Shown piece by piece: positions 1 through 6,300 of a DNA stretch of 6,300 nt (its first letter is position 1; each line of letters begins with the position of its first letter). The DNA comes from Thiomonas sp. X19 (GTDB lineage: Bacteria > Pseudomonadota > Gammaproteobacteria > Burkholderiales > Burkholderiaceae_C). The stretch lies in contig NZ_LT605203.1 in the NCBI RefSeq assembly GCF_900089495.1, positions 2,590,935 to 2,597,234 on the forward strand, given 5' to 3'. Position numbers and translations under genes: made by a program. Below the pieces are notes generated by a model. It had not been told where the DNA came from and ran no database searches. It was given only the letters and a program-made list of their open reading frames with translations.

Positions 1-661
1 GTTCGATTCTCCTTCACGCGTGCTACAAGCCATTGCAAAAGTTTGTGCGAGGCATTGGCAACGTCCGTGCCCGCGTGAATTTGGGCATTCCAGGCGGCAG
101 CTTCGGTGTCTTGCCATCCCTGCTCCTCGAAAAGGCGCGTGGCCTGCGCGTTATCAAGCGGCAGGGTCTCCGCCAAGCGGCGGCAGTGCATAACCGCCCA
201 GTGGTACGCCAACGTCCCGAGAAGAGTGTGAATCGTGCCAGGCTCGGTCGGCATCCGAAATTGGCGGACCCAATCAGGTACGTCTTCAGCAGGCATTGGA
301 TGCGCCAGCGCGTAACCTTGGCCCTTGGCGGCACCCAGAACCATGGCAGCTTCGACCATGCCAGCGTCTTCCAACCCTTCGACCACCACAGCCCGATTCA
401 GATCCCGCCCCATCTCGATGAGTGTGGAGATCAAGCCGACGGTCTCCAGGGGGGAGATGCGCAACTGGGTGAGCAGGCCCTGGTCGATCTTGATCGCATC
501 GAAAGGCAGGACCGACAAACGCTTGAGGCTGGAGTAGCCTGAACCGAGATCGTCCATCGCCAGTTTGACACCGAGGCGCACGAGTTGGTCGATGGCTTCG
601 CTCTGGGTGCGCTGATCGATAGACTGGGTCTCCAACAGTTCCAGCGTGAGCCGGTGGGGGG
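1..661 (-). other. Displaced second half of the EAL domain plus C-terminal extension (shifted frame of the large GGDEF/EAL gene)
   Basis: This is the conserved continuation after the C7 run, with codons in the frame of bases 3-5. Using corrected numbering it holds ELLET (1055-1059), MDDLGSGYSSL with the metal-binding Asp pair (1084-1085), IKIDQ (Lys1105), VVVEGLED (Glu1142) and GQGYALAHPM (Gln1162), all standard EAL landmarks in the right order. After about residue 1180 there is an extension of 90 or so residues, rich in His, Trp and Ala (YHWAVMHC, then WNAQIH and ASHKLLQWL). It is loosely reminiscent of C-terminal zinc-binding (CZB-like) helical bundles, but several expected His positions differ, so I do not assign it. 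No stop codon is reached before base 1; the gene ends outside the window. Confidence 0.85.
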
Positions 662-3600
662 GCGATGCCGTGTTGGCGCAGGGCTTCTTCGATCCACTGC
701 GAGCAATGGATATCCAGCAGGGTGGATGGTGGAAGATTGACCGAGATGTCGATGCGCAGCCCCTGGGCATCCCAGTGATTGAGAATCTCCAGGGACTGCT
801 TCAGCCCGAGTTTAAACAGCCGGTCGAGCCCCGCGTCGGATAAGAGAGGCAGAAATACACCTGGCAGCACAATGGTGCCATCCTCCAGTTTGAGCCGCGC
901 CAGGGCCTGAACCTTTTGCACACTGCCTGTGCCCAAGTCCACCACCGGTTGCATGAACATCGCCAGGCCGCCGGCAAAGAGCCGCTGCCGATAGATTTGC
1001 GCCTCGTCAAGGCGCAGCACGTGCGAATCCGCAGGGCGATGACATCGGCGCCTGATCTCTTCCCAGCGGCGGCGTAGAGCTCGGACAAATTGCCGCATCC
1101 AGAAGGATTCAAACTGATTTGGGTAAGCGCCGAACATTCGAAACGCGGCAATCGGATGACCCTCTTCGCCCAAGATTGAGAGGGCTACTGCGCTGCGAAC
1201 ACCCAAAGGCAGCATCTGAGCGTGCCAGGCGGCAAATCGAGAATCCTGCCCATAAGCTCCGGAGCTCAAGACGGATCGGCTTCTCCAGGCCCGGCTGACC
1301 AAGGCTTGCCCTAATGGAGAGGTCGGATCCAGACGGGGCTGATAGTGCGACTGTCGGGTGATGGCTTGAATCGCATCCGAATGCAAGCCAGCCGTACTTG
1401 TCAGTTGAAAGATTCCCCGTTCATCCGGGACTTCGATGGCGGCGTTCAGGATGCCCGGCAACGCTGCTAGCGAATCGAGCTCCACGCGCATTGCCTCTGC
1501 CCACAGAACTTCTCTTGGCGGCAAATCGGCCGCAAGCGCAGAGTGGTACTGCTCGACGGTTTTATCCAGGCTCTGCAACTGCGTTTGCATGTCGTCCTGC
1601 AGGCGTTTTTCCGCAGCCAGCATGAGTTGATAGCGCGTGCGTGCCGTGATGGTCGTTGCGCTCAGTTTTGCATGCAGCAGTTCGCGATGCAGCGACAGAG
1701 ACTGCACCAATGTTGCGCTATCGACGCCCACCAGCGCATGCACCTGCCCCAGGCGTTGCGCACGGGAAATGATGGCCTCTTGCGTGGTGTGGGGGGCAAG
1801 CAAAAACCGCAGATGCTCAGCCTGGGTCGTCTTCAGGGCCTGCATCTCCTGCGGGTTCAGGTTGGCCAGAATGGCGGCTGGTGCGGGAGCACGTGCCAAG
1901 CGCGTGTAGAACTCCTCAGCGAACTGGATCGAAATGGTTTGAAAAACGTTCTGCATCCTGTCTAACAGAGCGGTGGCGTCTTCTCCATAAGGCTCGAAGG
2001 GCCGCTCGCGCGCGGGCAGCTCGTCGCCATCGCTGCTCAGGTGCCACCAATGCGTGCGGTCGCGTTTGTGGGCCTTGGTCTGATACATCGCAGTGTCGGC
2101 CTGACGGATCAGGCTGTCTGCATCCTCCCCATCGCGCGGGAAGAGCGCCACACCCATGCTCATTCCTACGGTGGCGCTTTGTCCCAGGGCGATTTCGAAA
2201 GGATCTTCTACGGCCTGATGCAACCGTGCCAGGGCCTGGGTGAGTTGCTGGGCCACCTGCAGTTCATCCAGATCCTCGATGATCACGATGAATTCGTCCC
2301 CCCCAAGACGGGCCAACAGGTCGGTCTGACGGAGAAGGCCCTGCAATCGGCGCGCAAGTTCCTGCAACAGTCCATCGCCGGATTCATGGCCCCAGGTGTC
2401 GTTGACCGGTTTGAAGTCGTCCAGATCGATCAGGCCCACAGCGACCAGAGTGTTGTGTCGCTTCGCACGTGCCAGCGCCTGGGGTAGGCGCTGCTCCAAG
2501 GCGAAGCGGTTGGGCAGGCCCGTGAGCGCATCATGCGTGGCCAAACGTTCCAGACGATCTTGCAAGAGATGTCGGTCGGTGACATCCAGAAACGCCCAAA
2601 CCGATGTCGACAGATCGCGGGTATTGCGATCTTCAACGATTTTTCCGGCCAGATCGCAGACGATGGTGCTGCCGTCGAGGCGACGAATCTGGACGCTCGG
2701 GATAAACACGCTGCCTTGCGAAAGCAGGGCTGGATATGCCGAACTGACCCGCTCATCATCCTTCAACGAGGCGTATACCATCGCGGTGGATCGGCCTTCC
2801 AGTCCCTGGGGATCGGCATAGCCGAGCATCGTTGCAAAGCGGTGATTGGCCTGCAAGATGTGGCGGTTGGTGGCCAAGACAATCCCGACCATCGCGTTGT
2901 TCAGCAACGTGTTCTGCAGGGCGGACTGGTGACGTTGTTCACGAATCATTTGGGCGATTTTCCCTGCCGCGAGGACCAACAAAAGCATCGTGCCCAGTTC
3001 GAAAGCCAAGCGCCCTCGAGCCTGTTGCCAATACATCTTCAGTGGCAACGCAGTGGGCCAGCTTGCTATCACCGCGAACGGATAGCCTGGGATATCGGCG
3101 CGAACGGCATCTTCCGTGCTCGGAGCGTCGGTAAATTTCACCCGCCCTTGCTGCCACACGCCGAGCAAGCCGGCATTACGAAGGTCACGCACGGCAAACG
3201 TCCACGGTTGGCCAGCCTGCGCTTGTGCGAGCAACGGATCCAGCCTGTAGGGAGATCCGACAAAGTACGCCGATCTTCCGGCGTTGTTGGGAACATGAAA
3301 TCGCATGAGAAGTACATGCGTGCCCACGCGCGACGAAGCATGTACGGGCCCCAACAACAGGTCTGGGTTGGACGCAAATGGAGTGAACTGATTGCCCGGT
3401 GCAATGGGCCTGCTGCTTTGCCGGTGCGTTGACCAGAGGATCCTGTCGCCATTGGAAGACAAGATGTCGAAAGCGAAAAGAGCGTTGTGCTGTGCCAAAA
3501 AACGGCGCAGTGGCAACACCACAGCAGGGTCCGGTCTGCTTAAGTCGGAGGAAGACTCACGCAGGGACGCAGCCGCGAATTGCAAGACGACGAACTGGGT

Positions 3601-3804
3601 ATCGAGTTGCGTGGCAACGCCTCGGGCATAGCTGGAAGCGGCGCGCTTGGCATCCTGCGCGGTCTGGGCCTGGGCTTCCCGAAAATGCCCAATTTCTGCC
3701 CAAGCGCCCCACGCGGCGACCATCATGAGCGGCAGGATCAGGAGGAGCATCTGCCAACGCGGGATCTCCTTGCTGACAAGTTGGCTGACGTGCGATTTCA
3801 ACAT
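1..3804 (-). CDS. Membrane-bound multi-sensor GGDEF/EAL protein (periplasmic sensor-PAS-GGDEF-globin-GAF-EAL), frameshifted in the EAL domain; 3' end outside window
   Basis: A c-di-GMP turnover protein of at least 1267 residues once one frameshift is corrected. Transmembrane segments lie near residues 19-37 and 268-284 and flank a periplasmic dCACHE-like region. A PAS domain (about 295-412) follows, then a GGDEF domain (about 420-585) with HDALTGLPNR, an intact GGDEF (501-505) and an inhibitory-site RxxD (RQTD, 492-495), so the cyclase half looks competent. Residues 612-755 resemble a globin-coupled-sensor heme domain, with FY (Tyr633) and a proximal-histidine motif GQVHALVGV (His689). A GAF-like region (about 765-915) leads into EAL (about 940-1180). 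There the signature reads QALAR (966-970) instead of EALxR; SVNL (1021-1024) is kept. The frame breaks at codon 1048-1049 in a C7 run; without correction the protein ends at 286 with 124 missense residues. The ATG at 3804 lies 13 bases after the PilZ-like stop and has only a weak AGG before it. Domain calls are by eye: GGDEF and EAL are sure, globin likely, GAF and CACHE fair. Confidence 0.93.
656..662 (-). other. Frameshift site: seven-C run inside the EAL domain
   Basis: On the coding (minus) strand the run is G followed by seven C and then ACCGG. Read as written, the protein goes from HGIAP into PPAHAGTVGD, which has no EAL character, and stops at 286. With six C it reads HGIAPHRLTLELLET and continues with textbook EAL motifs for 220 codons without a stop. 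One surplus C is therefore visible directly. The sequence alone cannot say whether it is a sequencing or assembly error, a real recent mutation, or a slippery tract used for on/off switching. Confidence 0.9.
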
Positions 3805-3817
3805 TGCGGTGCCTAGT

Positions 3818-4222
3818 TCATCGTGTCCTGTGCACGCGCAGCCAACTGATGAACACGCCGTGCCCCTGATCCTCAGGGCGCGAGCCGGACTTGCAGCGCT
3901 CGACGTCGCACTGCAGCAGACTGCCGACGCCCGTGGCGAGCCTTCGGTCCAGGGTCACGGGCTCGCCCGGCTGCAGCGGAAAATCGGTCTTGATCACGAG
4001 ACCACCAGGGCCGGAATCTCCCACCACGGTGACGGGGACCCCCGAGGAGTCGGGGCCGGAGGTGACGTGCCAGCCCAAGTGCAGCCGCACAGGCCTGGCC
4101 TTGAAGGTGCCGCGGTTGTCCAGGCGTAGGCCTTCGATCTTTCGCAACAGATCCTGTAGGCGGGGGTCGTCCCAATCGACGTCCACGAGTTTGCTTGTCG
4201 GATCGTTGAAACGGCGGGTCAT
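3818..4222 (-). CDS. PilZ-like domain protein (candidate c-di-GMP receptor)
   Basis: A soluble protein of 134 residues from the ATG at 4222. Residues 1-40 are charged and probably helical (DPRLQDLLRKIEGLRLDNRG). From about residue 41 to the end it reads like a PilZ beta-barrel: KARPVRL where the arginine motif should be, then VVGDSGPGGLVIKTDFPLQPGEPVTL, the usual D-x-S-x-x-G loop followed by a 'plus-strand, G-x-x-V' stretch, and a final GHGVFISWLRV strand. Both ligand motifs are imperfect: the arginines are spaced RxxR rather than RxxxR, and the loop has Gly in place of Ser, so c-di-GMP binding is not assured. The reading frame is open up to a GTG at 4333 (171 residues), but that form overlaps the FHA gene by almost 90 bases and adds low-complexity Pro/His/Arg sequence, so I prefer 4222 even though no clear Shine-Dalgarno precedes it. 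It lies 22 bases after the FHA gene and 13 before the GGDEF/EAL gene, which fits a c-di-GMP role. Confidence 0.72.
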   Translation of the reverse strand: MTRRFNDPTSKLVDVDWDDPRLQDLLRKIEGLRLDNRGTFKARPVRLHLGWHVTSGPDSSGVPVTVVGDSGPGGLVIKTDFPLQPGEPVTLDRRLATGVGSLLQCDVERCKSGSRPEDQGHGVFISWLRVHRTR

Positions 4223-4244
4223 GGCGACACGGGGGGCGGGCCGG

Positions 4245-5204
4245 TCATGCGAACGGGCCGGTCGATGCAAAGGACTCGCCGGACCCGGATGGGTCCAGCG
4301 CCGGGTCATGCCCAGCCGGTGGCGGTGTGACACTGAACAGAAGGTCGGGCGGCCGACAGGCTTGAGGCTCCCTCCCCAGACGCAACGATCCAGCCCCGCC
4401 GAGCAGGCCCACGTTATGGGCGATGCGCGTGACCGCTCCCGTCAGCCCGGTTTGCAACCAGGTCCCATTGCGGCTGGTGTCGGAGAGCGTGTAGGACCCA
4501 TGACGCCAGGCAATGACCACATGCTGGCGGGAGATGACGGCCGTTCGCAGAACCACGTCGGCGCGCGGATCCCTGCCGATGCGGATGGGGCGTCCCGGGG
4601 TGAAGGTCATGTTCACACGCCCATCGGGACTGCGCAGGTTGAGCCACAGGGGTGCGGCGCGCGGCGTTCCCGGCGCTTGGGTGCAAGCGACCATCCAAGC
4701 CCGCACGCCGTCGGTATCCGCTGCGGCGGCAGGCTGGAGTTGGCTGACGAGCGTCTCGGGCAGGCGGGCTACGACGGCTTCGTCGAGCAGAGTCTGCCCG
4801 TCGCTCGCCCCTGTGGCCAAGGAGACGGCGCGGAGCAGGGTTTCTCCCTCGTAGGTCGGCGGGCGGCACAGCACGGCACCACAACTCAGCCCCATGTCCA
4901 GGTCGAGTCGCAGGTGCGCATCGAAGTTCTGACACCATTGGTCCAGGTGCAGGCGCATGGCGCTTGCAGCCTGCAAAGCCTGCTCGGCTTGCTCGAACAA
5001 GACGAGCAGGGAGGTGGAATCCATGTGGACGACAAGCCCGGATGCGGCGGCGGCACGGTGCGCGAGGCGGTTGATGGTCCGTTCCATGAAGGCGAGGGCC
5101 TTGGTTTCACCCATGAGCACGAACAGCGCATGCGTGGCCGGGATCTGCGCACTCAGCGCCACCAGCACAGAGGCCGGACGCAGACCTCGCCATTTTTCGA
5201 ACAT
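4245..5204 (-). CDS. Degenerate class III nucleotide-cyclase-like domain fused to a C-terminal FHA domain
   Basis: 319 residues, no signal peptide or membrane segment, so cytoplasmic. Residues 10-150 follow the layout of class III adenylate/guanylate cyclases: a VLVALS first strand, a MGETKALAFMERTINRLAHRAAAASGLVVH helix, a SLLVLF strand, the AEQALQAASAMRLHLDQW helix, and LDMGLSCGAVL where active enzymes have the G-x-x-x-G strand. The two metal-binding Asp positions appear to be replaced (near Leu17 and Thr64), so cyclase activity is unlikely and a regulatory or dimerisation role is more plausible. Residues 205-275 are a clear FHA phosphothreonine-binding domain: IRIGRDPRADVVL, VISRQHVVI (Ser225, His228), and SDTSRNGTWL (Asn246-Gly247-Thr248). 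A Pro/Gly/Ser-rich tail of about 40 residues follows. The start is fixed by a good TAGGAG seven bases upstream. It would bind a phosphorylated partner, not encoded here. Confidence 0.85.
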   Translation of the reverse strand: MFEKWRGLRPASVLVALSAQIPATHALFVLMGETKALAFMERTINRLAHRAAAASGLVVHMDSTSLLVLFEQAEQALQAASAMRLHLDQWCQNFDAHLRLDLDMGLSCGAVLCRPPTYEGETLLRAVSLATGASDGQTLLDEAVVARLPETLVSQLQPAAAADTDGVRAWMVACTQAPGTPRAAPLWLNLRSPDGRVNMTFTPGRPIRIGRDPRADVVLRTAVISRQHVVIAWRHGSYTLSDTSRNGTWLQTGLTGAVTRIAHNVGLLGGAGSLRLGREPQACRPPDLLFSVTPPPAGHDPALDPSGSGESFASTGPFA

Positions 5205-5211
5205 GGGTCTG

Positions 5212-5217
5212 CTCCTA
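5212..5217 (-). promoter_or_regulatory. Ribosome binding site of the cyclase-like/FHA gene
   Basis: TAGGAG lies seven bases before the ATG at 5204. Its TAG is also the stop codon of the preceding 139-residue gene, so termination and re-initiation are physically coupled. This is the strongest Shine-Dalgarno I see in the window and it decides the start of the FHA gene. Confidence 0.75.
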
Positions 5218-5634
5218 CCGTGACGTCGCGGCAGGGGTGCCGGAGGTCAGATCGGCGGGGACGAGCGTATTGATCCAGCACGGCGTTGCGACGTCATCGG
5301 GGCGATGCCCGAGTCGCGTGCCTTCCAGGACATACAGCCCCTCGGGAACGTCGGATGCGCCAGGGATGGCTTCGATCCAGTAGGACGTGGCGGCGGACAG
5401 TGCCTCGGCTGTGGCCACGTTGATGTGGCCCTGCTCGTCCAGCCCGACTTGCATGACCAAGCGATCAGACTCAGGGCGCTGCGCATCAATGAGCACCAGG
5501 GTCCGCGGTCGAAACCGGCCGCGAGGGTCCTGCAACAACGCATCGACCTCGGCAAGCCAGCCATCCAACCGCTGGCTTGAAGTCTTTGCCGAGGAGAGAT
5601 TGTCGGCGTCAATCCGTGGCTTGATCGGGGTCAT
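5215..5634 (-). CDS. Hypothetical protein, first gene of the probable c-di-GMP/FHA operon
   Basis: 139 residues; I do not recognise a family. No signal peptide, membrane segment or cysteine cluster is visible (a single Cys near the C-terminus), so it is probably a cytoplasmic protein. The N-terminal 40 residues (SSQRLDGWLAEVDALLQDPRGRF) look helical. The middle reads as alternating strands (TLVLIDAQ, RLVMQVGLDEQGHINVAT) and a later stretch (LYVLEGTRLG) suggests a small alpha/beta fold, followed by a Thr/Ser/Ala tail. That it is a real gene is supported by the tight junction with the FHA gene (10 bases, stop codon inside the next ribosome site), by coding-like composition, and by a stop just upstream that bounds the frame. 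The ATG at 5634 is the only good start; a purine-rich AAAGAG lies about 10 bases before it. By position it may work with the FHA or PilZ-like proteins, but that is inference. Confidence 0.72.
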   Translation of the reverse strand: MTPIKPRIDADNLSSAKTSSQRLDGWLAEVDALLQDPRGRFRPRTLVLIDAQRPESDRLVMQVGLDEQGHINVATAEALSAATSYWIEAIPGASDVPEGLYVLEGTRLGHRPDDVATPCWINTLVPADLTSGTPAATSR

Positions 5635-5874
5635 CGGGGAAGCGCTCTTTCTTCATGGGTGACGCGAAGCCTAGGCCTGAGGACGGCGCAGAAGCGATGA
5701 CTTCGCGCAAACAATGCACGTCAGGCTTCCGAAAATTGGCCAAAGCGTGAAATCGTTCACGCGGCGCTGCGCAGCCCGGGCGGGAACGCAACGCGTCGGG
5801 CGGCTGATTCACTCAGAAGTCGGCAGGTCAGTCGACCCTTGGCGCCGATCACGATCGCCATCAAGGTGGTGTCA
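5635..5874 (-). promoter_or_regulatory. Leader region, presumed to hold the promoter of the four-gene operon
   Basis: About 240 bases between the DUF3291 gene's trailing hairpin and the first operon gene. It has no convincing gene: a GTG-started frame of 67 codons (5812-5609) resembles no family and overlaps the start of the 139-residue gene. The segment 5715-5760 is richer in A/T than its surroundings (minus strand: GATTTCACGCTTTGGCC, AATTTTCGG, GCATTGTTTGC), which is where a promoter would be expected. I cannot name a -35/-10 pair with confidence. Confidence 0.35.
5747..5760. repeat. Short palindrome GTGAA-N4-TTCAC, possible operator
   Basis: A perfect 5+5 inverted repeat with a four-base centre (GTGAAATCGTTCAC on the plus strand) lies about 113 bases upstream of the first operon gene, at the edge of the A/T-richer part of the leader. 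Size and place suit a dimeric regulator site, but a palindrome this short can arise by chance and I match it to no known regulator. Confidence 0.3.
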
Positions 5875-5892
5875 GCGTGCGGTCACGCACGC
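5875..5892 (-). terminator. GC hairpin just after the DUF3291 gene, weak terminator candidate
   Basis: On the minus strand GCGTGCG-TGAC-CGCACGC forms a perfect seven-pair stem with a four-base loop, beginning five bases after the TGA at 5898. No U tract follows on this strand, and none follows on the other, so it is not a canonical intrinsic terminator. It could still slow transcription, protect a 3' end, or mark the boundary between this gene and the next operon. Confidence 0.4.
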
Positions 5893-5897
5893 ACAGG

Positions 5898-6300
5898 TCA
5901 AAGGCAAAAAACCCGCTTAAACGCGAATGCCTCTCGCGTAGGGCCGTTCTTCAGAAGGAGATCCAATTTGAATTTGGCTTCATCAACAGTCGGACGATGA
6001 TTGCGGACGACCCACCACAGCACGGCATGGGTTTGGGCCAAGCCCGTGAACCACTCTTTCCTTCGCCGAATCCATTCGGCATGCTCGCCCCTGTAGACAA
6101 AACGACTCAGTGCATCGGGATCCTGCCATACGGATAGATGAAACAAGATGGGATGCGTCGATTGCAGCAGCACATCGGCATCGCCGGCCTCAGGTTGATA
6201 CGCCCATATAAAACCCGGTGCGGCTGCGGCGAGTGCGTTGATGCGCTCTCGATTGGCAACAAAATCGGCCATCACAGGGGAGTCCAGTGGCGCCCTGGCT
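5898..6300 (-). CDS. DUF3291 domain protein (3' part; start outside window)
   Basis: 133 residues are visible, and the family is usually around 150-160 long, so only a short N-terminal piece is missing. The frame is open to the window edge and reads APLDSPVMADFVANRERINALAA; since this is typical sequence from inside the family, the GTG at 6275 is not the true start. Recognisable family landmarks in order are PGFIWAYQ, HLSVWQDPDALSRFVYRGEH, RRRKEWFTG, VLWWVVRNHRPTVDEA, and GPTREAFAFKRVF at the end. The fold belongs to the small ferredoxin-like (antibiotic-monooxygenase type) barrels. The biochemical function of DUF3291 is unknown to me; some members sit near stress or heme-related genes, but nothing here supports a substrate. 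About 240 bases and a hairpin separate it from the c-di-GMP genes, so it is probably not part of their operon. Confidence 0.88.
   Translation of the reverse strand, partial: ARAPLDSPVMADFVANRERINALAAAAPGFIWAYQPEAGDADVLLQSTHPILFHLSVWQDPDALSRFVYRGEHAEWIRRRKEWFTGLAQTHAVLWWVVRNHRPTVDEAKFKLDLLLKNGPTREAFAFKRVFCL

Noticed and set aside
286..655. The literal C-terminal 124 residues of the large frame (PPAHAGTVGD onward)
   Set aside because: Compositionally odd out-of-frame translation; the EAL motifs continue in a different frame, so this tail is a frameshift product and not a real domain.
2533..3432. Open frame of 299 codons on the plus strand
   Set aside because: It mirrors the periplasmic, PAS and start of the GGDEF region of the large sensor gene and shows no family character of its own.
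4223..4333. Longer GTG-started form of the PilZ-like protein, with MTRRWTHP and MTRRFNDP looking like a duplicated start
   Set aside because: The extra 37 residues overlap the end of the FHA gene and are low-complexity; the similarity is only a few codons and likely chance.
3891..5273. Long open frame of 460 codons on the plus strand
   Set aside because: It lies antisense to the FHA and PilZ-like genes, its protein is Arg/Gly/Ser/Pro-rich without any domain, and such long shadows are normal in GC-rich DNA.
5609..5812. 67-codon frame on the minus strand from a GTG in the leader
   Set aside because: No ribosome site, no recognisable features, and it overlaps the start of the 139-residue gene out of frame.
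5901..5925. T-run next to GC-rich bases on the minus strand (GCGGGTTTTTT), terminator-like
   Set aside because: It lies inside the DUF3291 coding sequence (codons for RVFCL) and has only a three-pair stem, so it is not a convincing terminator.

Overview
The window is GC-rich. Every gene I can support lies on the minus strand, so the order of transcription runs from high to low coordinates. Codon choice, protein style and the abundance of complex cyclic-di-GMP proteins suggest a proteobacterium, most likely a betaproteobacterium of the Thiomonas/Burkholderiales kind. That assignment is inference from style only; the window has no rRNA or other taxonomic marker. I see no tRNA, rRNA, insertion sequence, CRISPR array or phage gene.

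Layout in transcription order: (1) 6300-5898, the 3' part of a DUF3291-family gene whose start lies beyond the window, followed by a small GC hairpin (5892-5875). (2) 5874-5635, a non-coding leader of about 240 bases with a short palindrome (5747-5760). (3) 5634-5215, a 139-residue protein I do not recognise. (4) 5204-4245, a fusion of a degenerate class III nucleotide-cyclase-like domain with a C-terminal FHA domain. (5) 4222-3818, a short protein with a PilZ-like domain. (6) 3804-1, a very large membrane-bound sensor with the order periplasmic sensor, PAS, GGDEF, globin, GAF, EAL, C-terminal extension.

Genes 3 to 6 are separated by only 10, 22 and 13 bases, so they probably form one operon. 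The large protein would make and/or break down c-di-GMP in response to a periplasmic ligand, PAS and GAF signals and a heme-bound gas. The PilZ-like protein is a candidate receptor, and the FHA fusion would bring in phosphothreonine recognition. The 139-residue protein is an unknown partner.

Two things stand out in the large gene. A run of seven C (656-662) puts the last 220 codons out of frame in the middle of the EAL domain, although that displaced frame stays open and conserved to the window edge. Independently, the signature EAL motif reads QAL, so the phosphodiesterase half may be inactive even if the frame is restored.
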